The notes beneath the pieces are model-generated. The model searched no databases. It saw nothing but the letters and a program-made list of their open reading frames with translations, and was not told the DNA's origin. A stretch of 32,615 nucleotides of DNA from positions 1 to 32,615 of the forward strand of contig DVIQ01000071.1 in NCBI GenBank assembly GCA_018711185.1. The letters are read 5' to 3'. Numbering within the stretch: the first letter of the stretch is position 1; each line of letters opens with the position of its first letter. This document shows, piece by piece, positions 15,197 through 21,390 of this stretch. Origin of the DNA: Candidatus Limivivens intestinipullorum (GTDB lineage: Bacteria; Bacillota; Clostridia; Lachnospirales; Lachnospiraceae). The translations under genes and the position numbers were made by a program.

Positions 15197-15805
15197 TTAC
15201 GCCGCCTTTTTTCTGGTTCCCACATGAACCGCCAGTCCGCTGCGGTTCAGAGCCGGCCGCAGCACGTTGTAAACGGCTGCCACCAGAATCGTGGAGATCA
15301 CCGCGTTGATGAATGTCGTGGCGCTTCCCCACTTGGTCAGTACATCCGCCAACTCCCTGGGCTGCCCAAGAAGATAGCGGTTGTAGAAATAACCAACCAG
15401 CGGATCCGCGATAACATTAAAGCCAAGGCCCGCCACGCTGGCCAGAATGCTCCATTTCAGAGCGTATTTCTTATCCTTGCTCTCGCTGATATGGGCGATC
15501 CGATGAGCTACCAGACCTGTGATCAGGCCGATACAAAGCTTTAGCACAAACGTTTTCGGCGCTGTGGTCACATAGACCGGGTCCAGCAGATCGCCAATGG
15601 TCATTCCGATCGCGCCGGCCATCCCGCCGTACCCGCCGCCCAGAAGCAGCGCCGCCAGAACACAAAACGCGTTTCCAATGTGAATCGATGTGGCGTCACC
15701 GCCCACCGGGATCTTTATCTGAAGATAAGTAAACGATACGTAGCACAGCGCCGCCATCAGGGCTGTCTGCGTAAGCTTCATAATGGTGTCATTTCTTTTT
15801 TCCAT
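15197..15805 (-). CDS. ECF transporter substrate-binding S-component, substrate unknown
   Basis: This is a membrane S-component that captures a micronutrient and docks onto a shared ECF energising module (EcfT with ATPases), not encoded here. It has 202 residues in five to six hydrophobic helices. The N-terminus MKLTQTALMAALCYVSF carries the ALMAAL-type motif used by S-components to contact EcfT, and the SIHIGNAFCVLAALLLGG and DLLDPVYVTTAPKTF stretches fit the PF12822-type family. I place the start at 15805 because AAGGAGA lies nine bases upstream; a 30-residue longer frame runs through a highly folded leader. The folded leader suggests ligand control. The substrate (vitamin, precursor or metal) cannot be assigned. 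Confidence 0.82.
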   Translation of the reverse strand: MEKRNDTIMKLTQTALMAALCYVSFTYLQIKIPVGGDATSIHIGNAFCVLAALLLGGGYGGMAGAIGMTIGDLLDPVYVTTAPKTFVLKLCIGLITGLVAHRIAHISESKDKKYALKWSILASVAGLGFNVIADPLVGYFYNRYLLGQPRELADVLTKWGSATTFINAVISTILVAAVYNVLRPALNRSGLAVHVGTRKKAA

Positions 15806-15824
15806 AGTCGCATCTCCTTTTTCA

Positions 15825-15909
15825 GGCGGAATTCTTTCCGCCATGCTGCCGGTGCGGGACTCGTTTCTTTTTCCAAGCCCCGCCTGTTCTGTCATCCGGT
15901 CGATGCAGC
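15825..15909 (-). promoter_or_regulatory. Structured leader of the ECF S-component, candidate riboswitch
   Basis: Reading the minus strand: GCTG (15909) with CAGC (15845), CCGG (15899-15896) with CCGG (15852-15849), and an inner stem GCGGG (15883-15879) with CCCGC (15858-15854), forming a long branched or bulged arm. Next comes GGCGGAA / TTCCGCC (15842-15825), a hairpin ending six to seven bases before the ribosome site. I do not recognise it as THF, TPP, FMN, cobalamin or preQ1 from memory. It could be a new or diverged riboswitch, or chance GC-rich folding. Confidence 0.4.
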
Positions 15910-15920
15910 TATCTTATCAC

Positions 15921-15950
15921 AAAACTGGATCTTTTTATATATCCAGTTTT
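15921..15950. terminator. Probable terminator after telA
   Basis: AAAACTGGAT (15921-15930), ten loop bases, ATCCAGTTTT (15941-15950). The stem is perfect and A/T-flanked on both sides. A third copy of CCAGTTTT lies at 15967-15974. The minus strand has only four T after the stem, so strength is uncertain. Confidence 0.55.
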
Positions 15951-15978
15951 TGTCTTTTTAACCAGTCCAGTTTTGGAG

Positions 15979-17148
15979 TCACCGTTTTCCCATAGCTCCG
16001 GAATTGGACAGCTCCAGAAGCTTGGCCTTCATCTCTCCTTCAATGCGCTGCATCTCCGCCTCGGCGGCCATTCTCTTGGCATGACCCTCCTTCTGGATTT
16101 TCAGCACCTCATCCAGAGTGGAAATCAGAGAGGTATTCGTCTGCTTCAGGGTTTCAATATCCACCACGCCCCGCTCGGCCTCCTTTGCCGTCTCGATGCT
16201 GGCCATCTTCAGGGTTTCCGCGTTCCGCTTCAGAAGCTCGTTGGTCATGTCCGTGACCTGTCTCTGGGCCTTTGCCGCCTCATTGGAGTGGGCCACGCCC
16301 AGGGCCAGAACCATCTGGCTCTTCCAGAGGGGAATCGTATTGACGATAGTTGACTGGATTTTCTCCACCATCTGGGTATCATTGCTCTGAATCAGGCGGA
16401 TCTGGGGCGCCGTCTGCAGGGAAATCATCCTGGTAAGCTCCAGATCGTGGATTTTCTTTTCAAAACGGTTGCACAGGCTGTCCAGATCCTTTACGGCCTG
16501 GGCATCCTCCGGCAGTCCGCTGGCAGTGGCCTTATTCATCAGCGCCGGCAGCTCCTGGCTGCGCACCTGGGAAAGCTTTTTCTTACCGGCCAGGATGTAC
16601 ATGGTCAGCTCCTTGAAATAACTCTGATTCAGCTCGTACATCTTATCCAGCATGGCAATATCTTTCATAAGCACCACCTGGTGCTTCTCCAGGGCTTCAC
16701 AGATCTGCGTCACATTTCCCTCTGCCTTTGCGTACTTGGCCTTCATATTCGCCACCTTGTCAGTGCCCCTGCGGAAGAAGCCGAAAATGCCCTTCTCCTC
16801 CTCTTCCGTGTCAAAGCTCTTCAGCTCCGTCACTACATTGGCAAGCATATCGCCCACCTCGCCCAGATCCTTTGTCCGAACATTTTCCAGAGCGGTTTCG
16901 GAAAAATCCGCCATCTTTTTCTGGGCCCCTACTCCATACTGGAGAATCATCCCAGAATTATTCAAATCGATCTGCTTGGAAAATTCCTCCACCATAGAGC
17001 GCTCTTCCTGGGTAAGGCTGCTCTCGTCAAACTCGGGCTTCTCCGGTTCCGGCTCTGCCGGCGGCTTCGGCTCCTCTGCCGTCCCGAAAGGATTCAAGGT
17101 CAGCGTAGGCTTGGGTACGGTTTCAAACTCCTTAAATTCATCACTCAT
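15979..17148 (-). CDS. TelA-like toxic anion resistance family protein
   Basis: This belongs to the TelA family (PF05816), named for tellurite resistance but widespread in envelope-stress settings with no proven chemistry. It has 389 residues, the usual length. After an acidic, Pro-rich N-terminus (residues 1-45) it is almost entirely helical. Family landmarks include LNNSGMILQYGVGAQKKM, GFFRRGTDKV, the KDIAMLDKMYELN stretch and NTIPLWKSQMVLALG. No signal peptide or membrane helix. Its ATG lies inside the last codons of the XpaC-like gene (8-bp overlap) with AAAGGAGAAAG upstream, so the two are translationally coupled and likely work as a unit. Resistance to tellurite itself is not implied. 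Confidence 0.9.
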   Translation of the reverse strand: MSDEFKEFETVPKPTLTLNPFGTAEEPKPPAEPEPEKPEFDESSLTQEERSMVEEFSKQIDLNNSGMILQYGVGAQKKMADFSETALENVRTKDLGEVGDMLANVVTELKSFDTEEEEKGIFGFFRRGTDKVANMKAKYAKAEGNVTQICEALEKHQVVLMKDIAMLDKMYELNQSYFKELTMYILAGKKKLSQVRSQELPALMNKATASGLPEDAQAVKDLDSLCNRFEKKIHDLELTRMISLQTAPQIRLIQSNDTQMVEKIQSTIVNTIPLWKSQMVLALGVAHSNEAAKAQRQVTDMTNELLKRNAETLKMASIETAKEAERGVVDIETLKQTNTSLISTLDEVLKIQKEGHAKRMAAEAEMQRIEGEMKAKLLELSNSGAMGKR

Positions 17149-18562
17149 GGCTTTCTTTCTCCTTTATGTTGAAATCTCCTTTTGTCAGTCCCTCCTGGGC
17201 CAGCATCGTCTCCAGAACGGTGATATCTGAGGAAATGTCCCAGGCCGTATCTTTGAAGAAGCTGTCCAGAAGATTCTCAAATGCCTCCCGGATCGTATCC
17301 AGGGTTTCCTCAATCTCCTGCTTGGACTTCACAATATTCGGTCCCTGCACGGGCTGCGCGTCCATCTCCGCATAAGCCCCAAGAAGCTTCACCGTGGTGG
17401 GCAGGTAATAATTCATAAACTTCCGCAGATCACCGATCAGCTCCGGATGGCGCTCCACCCGGTCAAAAATCTTTTCCACCACAACCTCCAGGCGGCTGAT
17501 TTTATTAGAAATCTCCTCTCCTGGGATCGCGTCGTTGCTTTTGCGGATCTGCTCCAAATACTCTTTCCCTTCCCGGATAACTTTCCGGGCTTCCTGGTTT
17601 AAGCGCTCCTCCGGAGCGCTTTCCCGAGTCTGGGGAGCCTTTTTGCGCTCCTCTTCCAGGCGCTTCTGCTCTCTCTGGCGCTGCTCAAGCTGCTGCTTCG
17701 CGGCCTGGTACTGTCCGTAGGCATGATCCGTCACCATCAGACAAGTGTTCTGCTCATCCAGATATCCCTGCTTAAACAGTCTGCTGCGGATCATACGCTT
17801 CAAATCTTTTACCACGTATTTTCTTGGCTTTCCCACGGCCGTCTCCAGCTCCCGCAGGTCGCAGTATTCCCGCTGGCCAATCCGATCCCGGTACCGGCGG
17901 AACCGCTTTGCCCGCCCCATTATGCCGATTCCCTTTGCCGCCATGACGCCGCCGCCCAGGGTAAACAAGCCCAAAGCGCCGATCCCCACGGCCAGACCTC
18001 CGCCCACCGCGGAGGCCGCCGCCGCTACGCCCAGGGTCGCCAAAAGCCCCAGGCCCATAACTCCCGCCAGGGTACATCCTGCCGCCGTCAGCAACGCGCC
18101 TGCTCCGGTCATGGAGCCCGTCTGGCCGAACCGCTCCCGCTGAAGCTTCATCCGCTCCGCCACCTGGGTATTCTCTCCACGGAAATGATTCTGTGAATCC
18201 TCCGCCGCGGTGCGCCGGTCCTCCCGGCGCCAATCTCCGTGTTCCCAGGCCGTCCCCCGCTGCCGCCAGGAAGCGCTTCCCCGGGAAGCGGCCTGGTCAT
18301 ACATATGCCGGTCCGCGTCCTTGGTATAGGTACGGTAACGCTCCTGCTGTTCCTCTCTGGTTTTCTCCCAGGACTTACCCTTATCCGTCATATCCGCCGC
18401 GGTTTTCTGTATTGTATCCCGAACGGTTTTCCCCACCTGATCCAGGGCTTCGTTCAGGGTTTTGCTCAAATCGCGGTTCAATTCCTGAAAATTCTGGGAA
18501 TCCACCGCCGACTGCACGATATTCTTTACTTCTTCACCAAGATGCGACCAATCACTCGCCAT
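17141..18562 (-). CDS. XpaC-like membrane protein (5-bromo-4-chloroindolyl phosphate hydrolysis family)
   Basis: This is the usual partner of TelA. The XpaC family (PF10112) was named for a phosphatase-indicator phenotype; the true activity is unknown. It has 473 residues. Residues 1-150 are hydrophilic, with many Arg, Glu and Gln and a long helix. Residues 150-215 form two Gly/Ala-rich transmembrane segments (GLGLLATLGVAAAASAVGGG, then ALGLFTLGGGVMAAKG). A basic cytoplasmic part follows (RAKRFRRYRDRIG, REYCDLRELETAVGK), then a charged coiled coil (about 300-345) and a C-terminal helical domain (RKFMNYYLPTTVKLLGAYAEM) typical of the family. Ribosome site GGAGAGG precedes the ATG. It reads straight into telA with an 8-bp overlap. 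Confidence 0.85.
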   Translation of the reverse strand: MASDWSHLGEEVKNIVQSAVDSQNFQELNRDLSKTLNEALDQVGKTVRDTIQKTAADMTDKGKSWEKTREEQQERYRTYTKDADRHMYDQAASRGSASWRQRGTAWEHGDWRREDRRTAAEDSQNHFRGENTQVAERMKLQRERFGQTGSMTGAGALLTAAGCTLAGVMGLGLLATLGVAAAASAVGGGLAVGIGALGLFTLGGGVMAAKGIGIMGRAKRFRRYRDRIGQREYCDLRELETAVGKPRKYVVKDLKRMIRSRLFKQGYLDEQNTCLMVTDHAYGQYQAAKQQLEQRQREQKRLEEERKKAPQTRESAPEERLNQEARKVIREGKEYLEQIRKSNDAIPGEEISNKISRLEVVVEKIFDRVERHPELIGDLRKFMNYYLPTTVKLLGAYAEMDAQPVQGPNIVKSKQEIEETLDTIREAFENLLDSFFKDTAWDISSDITVLETMLAQEGLTKGDFNIKEKESHE

Positions 18563-18675
18563 ACTTACCTCTCCTTACGGCCCGCCTGCACGGGCCTGTA
18601 AAATTATCACGGCTTTATAATATTTGTACCTATGATAGCATACCTTGTGAAAATTTTAAAGGAATACTTTTTGCG

Positions 18676-18736
18676 CTCCTGAATCACGTTCTTACGGTCC
18701 GCGCAGCATGTGAGCAGACCTGGGCTGAACTGTTAC
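18676..18736 (+). repeat. Modular palindromic repeat, copy G
   Basis: It lacks the left end but has CTCCTGAATCACGTTCTTACG (split here as CTCCTGAATCACG plus TTCTTACG), the core hairpin CCGCGCAGCATGTGAGCAG and the right end CCTGGGCTGAACTGTTAC. It lies in the 396-base divergent gap between the XpaC gene and hemolysin III. That gap also holds the hemolysin promoter and a GC-rich stem at 18867-18890 (GGCC-TGCGCG / CGCGC-GGCC). Confidence 0.82.
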
Positions 18737-18755
18737 TACTTTTTTTGAAAAGGGG

Positions 18756-18784
18756 TTGCGTTTCGGGAAAAAAAGGTATATTAT
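18756..18784 (+). promoter_or_regulatory. Probable sigma-A promoter of hemolysin III
   Basis: TTGCGT (18756-18761) and TATTAT (18779-18784) are 17 bases apart. The predicted leader is about 170 bases and contains the GC-rich stem at 18867-18890. Confidence 0.5.
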
Positions 18785-18958
18785 AGCATTGCAAGATGTA
18801 GTAATGAATACTAGATTACATTTTTTGATATACTTTATCTCATAGATGTTTTGTAACTGTTTGGCTGGCCTGCGCGCTTGCCGCGCGGCCGCAGAAAGCT
18901 TATGGAATCCGCCCCTTATACCGGACAGATCCATAGCGCTGTAAGGAGGCGTTTATCT

Positions 18959-19639
18959 ATGACAAAAATGAAAGAAAAGGCAACGACTTTAAAGGATCCG
19001 GGAAGCGCCATTACCCATTTTATCGGCATGCTCATGGCGATTTTTGCGGCGGTTCCCCTGTTAATCAAGGCGGCCAACCATCCGGACCGGGTACATTTGG
19101 TTTCACTTGGCATTTTTATCGGAAGCATGATTCTTCTGTATGCCGCCAGCACCAGCTATCATTCCCTGAATATCTCTCCCCGGATTAACAAAATCCTGAA
19201 GAAAGTGGACCACATGATGATCTCGGTCATGATCGCCGGCTCCTATACCCCGGTATGTCTGATCGTCCTCAAGGGCCGCACGGGCTATACCCTCTGCGCT
19301 CTTGTCTGGGGAATTGCCATTCTGGGGATTCTGGTGAAGGCATTCTGGATCAACTGCCCCAAGTGGTTTTCTTCCGCCCTATACATCGGCATGGGCTGGC
19401 TGTGCGTTCTGGCCTTTACCCAGATCATAAACTCCCTTTCCCCCTCTGCCTTTGGCTGGCTTCTGGCAGGCGGGCTGATTTACACGGTGGGCGGCGTGAT
19501 CTACGCGCTGAAGCTGCCCCTGTTTAATTCCAGGCATAAGTATTTCGGTTCCCACGAAATCTTCCACCTGTTTGTCATGGGCGGCAGCATCTGCCACTTC
19601 ATCGTTATGTATGTCTATATCGCGGCGATGCCGCTGTAA
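18959..19639 (+). CDS. Hemolysin III family (PAQR-like) membrane protein
   Basis: This is a seven-helix membrane protein of the hemolysin III/YqfA family, related to PAQR receptors. Real roles may be lipid or metal related; haemolysis is a historical name. It has 226 residues from an ATG with AAGGAGG nine bases upstream. Family signatures are present: the N-terminal HFIGMLMAIFAA helix, the SYHSL motif with a conserved Ser and His, the DHMMISVMIAGSYTPVC segment, and the C-terminal SHEIFHLFVMGGSICHFI, whose His residues with the SYHSL His form the metal site. It stands alone with its own promoter and terminator. Confidence 0.93.
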   Translation: MTKMKEKATTLKDPGSAITHFIGMLMAIFAAVPLLIKAANHPDRVHLVSLGIFIGSMILLYAASTSYHSLNISPRINKILKKVDHMMISVMIAGSYTPVCLIVLKGRTGYTLCALVWGIAILGILVKAFWINCPKWFSSALYIGMGWLCVLAFTQIINSLSPSAFGWLLAGGLIYTVGGVIYALKLPLFNSRHKYFGSHEIFHLFVMGGSICHFIVMYVYIAAMPL

Positions 19640-19661
19640 AGAGCGGCGATGCCGCAAAAAA

Positions 19662-19715
19662 GGCGCCGGGATGGCAAAAGGCGTATAGCCTTTTATGCCG
19701 CCCCGGCGTCTTTTT
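19662..19715 (+). terminator. Long-stem rho-independent terminator after hemolysin III
   Basis: GGCGCCGGG (19662-19670) pairs with CCCGGCGTC (19702-19710, one wobble), the stem continues GGCA...AAGGC with GCCTT...TGCC, and five T follow. Just upstream GCGGCGATGCCGC occurs twice (19622-19634 and 19643-19655), a 21-bp-period duplication that spans the stop codon. Confidence 0.85.
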
Positions 19716-19834
19716 GCCTGCCGCGCGATGCATTCTCCAAGTCCGCGCAAGGCATGTACAGGTCTGGCGAAACGGCTGCGCTGCTGCGAGTCCCACTGTC
19801 TTTTCTCCGTTTCCGTTCCGGTTTCTGCCCTTTT

Positions 19835-20107
19835 TTACCTGTCGTAACAATTCAGCAAAGCAGAACCGTTGCTGCCTATCAGCCGTATTTTCTCCATTCT
19901 GGTCAGCTCCTTGATCTGCCGCTCCCGGCGCATGGCCTCTTCTTTTGTCTCAAACTCCTCATAATACGCCAGTTCCACCGGAGTCCTGGAACGGGTATAT
20001 TTCGCCCCATGGCCGCTGTTGTGTGCCTTCAGGCGCTTGTCCAGATCATTGGTCCATCCGGTATAGAGCGTGCCGTCGCTGCATCTCAGAATATATGTAT
20101 AATTCAT
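19835..20107 (-). CDS. GIY-YIG domain protein (UPF0213/YhbQ-like)
   Basis: This small single-domain GIY-YIG nuclease-fold protein has 90 residues, normal for the UPF0213 group. The motif reads YTYIL...LYTGWTNDLDKRL at residues 3-26, followed by HNSGHGAKYTRSRTPVEL and the conserved acidic region EEFETKEEAMRRERQIKELTR (given in parts: EEAMRRERQ, IKELTR). Homologues may act on DNA, but the function is not settled. The start has AAGGAGAAC upstream. The last residues, about NGSALLNCY, are encoded by copy H of the dispersed repeat, so the natural C-terminus seems to have been replaced or extended by repeat DNA. It is monocistronic. Confidence 0.88.
   Translation of the reverse strand: MNYTYILRCSDGTLYTGWTNDLDKRLKAHNSGHGAKYTRSRTPVELAYYEEFETKEEAMRRERQIKELTRMEKIRLIGSNGSALLNCYDR
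19844..19872. repeat. End-hairpin of the repeat family inside the GIY-YIG gene (copy H)
   Basis: GTAACAATTCAGC, three A, then GCAGAACCGTTGC. Both halves are variants of the family end hairpin (GTAACAGTTCAGC / GCTGAACTGTTAC), with several unpaired positions. It lies within the final codons of the minus-strand GIY-YIG gene. Confidence 0.6.
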
Positions 20108-20168
20108 TCTTTGTTCTCCTTATTCCGGCCGGACCGCATGGCCGGGCGGCCGCACCCGCGTATGTAAA

Positions 20169-20190
20169 GCGCATGCCGGCCGGCATGCGC
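20169..20190. other. Perfect 22-bp palindrome
   Basis: GCGCATGCCGG is followed directly by its reverse complement CCGGCATGCGC. It lies in the 256-base gap between the GIY-YIG start and the LytM-like gene's stop. It could be an RNA hairpin or a dimer binding site; it has no T-run. Confidence 0.5.
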
Positions 20191-20247
20191 CTCTATCTGA
20201 AGCAATCGGATAAGCCTGTATTTTTCCCGGATTGTGCTGCCGCCAAA

Positions 20248-20277
20248 GCAGCGGTTCTGCAAGAGCTGTACCGCTGC
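20248..20277 (-). terminator. Possible terminator after the LytM-like gene
   Basis: GCAGCGGT (20248-20255) pairs with ACCGCTGC (20270-20277) across 14 bases. On the minus strand TTT follows; on the plus strand CTTTT follows. It lies about 85 bases past the LytM-like stop. Weak T-run, so tentative. Confidence 0.4.
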
Positions 20278-20363
20278 CTTTTCACGCCGCTGTGATTGAA
20301 AGCCGATTGCGGGTTCTCAGGCTCCCTATTATTATACTCTGTTTTTTCCGTTTTGTGCAGGTC

Positions 20364-21200
20364 TTATTCCAGATACAGGAACGGATCTACAGGTTCTCCA
20401 TCTTTTTTCATCTCAAAATACAGGTTGCTTCCCTCTTCACAGTAGTACTTTGTGGGCTCGCTGACGTAGCCGAGCACAGCGCCCGCTTCCACTACGTCGC
20501 CCTCCTGTACCGCTACCTCCTTGAGCTGTCCGTACACCAGCTCATAGTTGTTTCCCAGGTTCAGCGTCAAAGTGGTTCCTGTCTCGTCCTCAACCGTGAT
20601 GGAAGATACGATTCCCTTCGCCGACGCGATCACCTTGGTTCCCACCTCGCTGCTGATAATCAGCGCCGGATTGTATTTGTACTGGTCCAGAGTTTCAAAA
20701 TATACCGTGGAATTCATGCTGTAATCCATCAGCAGTGTACCCGCCGCGGGCCAGGTCAGCGGCGTATCCTCCGTATAATTTACCGTGGGCTCCGCGATAT
20801 TGTCCACAGAAGCTTCTACATTGGAAGATCCGGCGCTCTCCGCCTCTGTGCCTTCCTCCGTCTCCTCCTCATCCGTCAGAAGACTGGCCGGGTCCACGTC
20901 CATATCATTCACTGCCGATGCGTCCAGCTCCGCCTGAGCGTCCTCAGCGTTCACCTCCTGGGCATTGTCCGCCTCTTCCTCCGCCTTTGCCAGCTCGTCC
21001 AGCGCTTCCTGCCGCTCCTGGGCCTCCTTGGCCTTAATCTCCTCATTCAGACGGGCCTGCTCCTCGCTCTCTTCCCTGGCCTTCTGTACAGATTGAACGG
21101 TATACAGCGTCGTAAAGCCCGCCGCAGCCACCAGGCAGAGACTTGCAATCAAGATTGCGCCCTGTTTTTTGGAAAATCTCCGATTGTCCTTATTCTGCAT
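20364..21200 (-). CDS. LytM-fold (M23-like) protein without zinc ligands, SpoIIQ/EnvC-like
   Basis: This is a membrane-anchored, probably non-enzymatic relative of M23 peptidases, 278 residues long. I place the start at the ATG at 21200, since GAGGTGA lies six bases before it; a GTG at 21209 has no good site. Residues about 12-35 form a single transmembrane helix, followed by an acidic Glu/Ala-rich coiled coil to about 130. The LytM fold begins near 145 (LTWPAAGTLL). Active-site positions are lost: the HxxxD site reads YNPALIIS (about residue 177), the HYAHL site reads ELVYGQL, and the HLHFE site reads NLYFEM (about 259). Such degenerate LytM proteins act as partners, such as SpoIIQ in sporulation or EnvC as an activator. 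A sporulation role is inference only. Confidence 0.8.
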   Translation of the reverse strand: MQNKDNRRFSKKQGAILIASLCLVAAAGFTTLYTVQSVQKAREESEEQARLNEEIKAKEAQERQEALDELAKAEEEADNAQEVNAEDAQAELDASAVNDMDVDPASLLTDEEETEEGTEAESAGSSNVEASVDNIAEPTVNYTEDTPLTWPAAGTLLMDYSMNSTVYFETLDQYKYNPALIISSEVGTKVIASAKGIVSSITVEDETGTTLTLNLGNNYELVYGQLKEVAVQEGDVVEAGAVLGYVSEPTKYYCEEGSNLYFEMKKDGEPVDPFLYLE

Positions 21201-21271
21201 TTTCGTCACCTCATACTTTCATGAATATGTTCAATCATAGGATTGCCGAAATTGCAGATATTATACAGCGA

Positions 21272-21311
21272 AAAACCCCGCGGCGCCCAATCTCCTGCGC
21301 CGCGGGGTTTT
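21272..21311. terminator. Bidirectional terminator of the ileS-glgP transcript
   Basis: AAAACCCCGCGGCGC (21272-21286), ten loop bases, GCGCCGCGGGGTTTT (21297-21311). The stem is perfect and very GC-rich. It lies 80 bases past the glgP stop on the minus strand. An extended -10 (TGTATAAT, minus, 21267-21260) for the LytM-like gene lies directly after it. Confidence 0.92.
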
Positions 21312-21390
21312 CTGAATGTATTTTTTTACTGCTCACAGCCGTTCGCAGCAGCTTCCGCAATGGAATCACCCATCGCCATCCTGCCGCCGG

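Noticed and set aside
15806..15895. Thirty-residue N-terminal extension of the ECF S-component
   Set aside because: It is hydrophilic, lies in the folded leader, and the ATG at 15805 has an AAGGAGA site. S-components begin close to their first helix.
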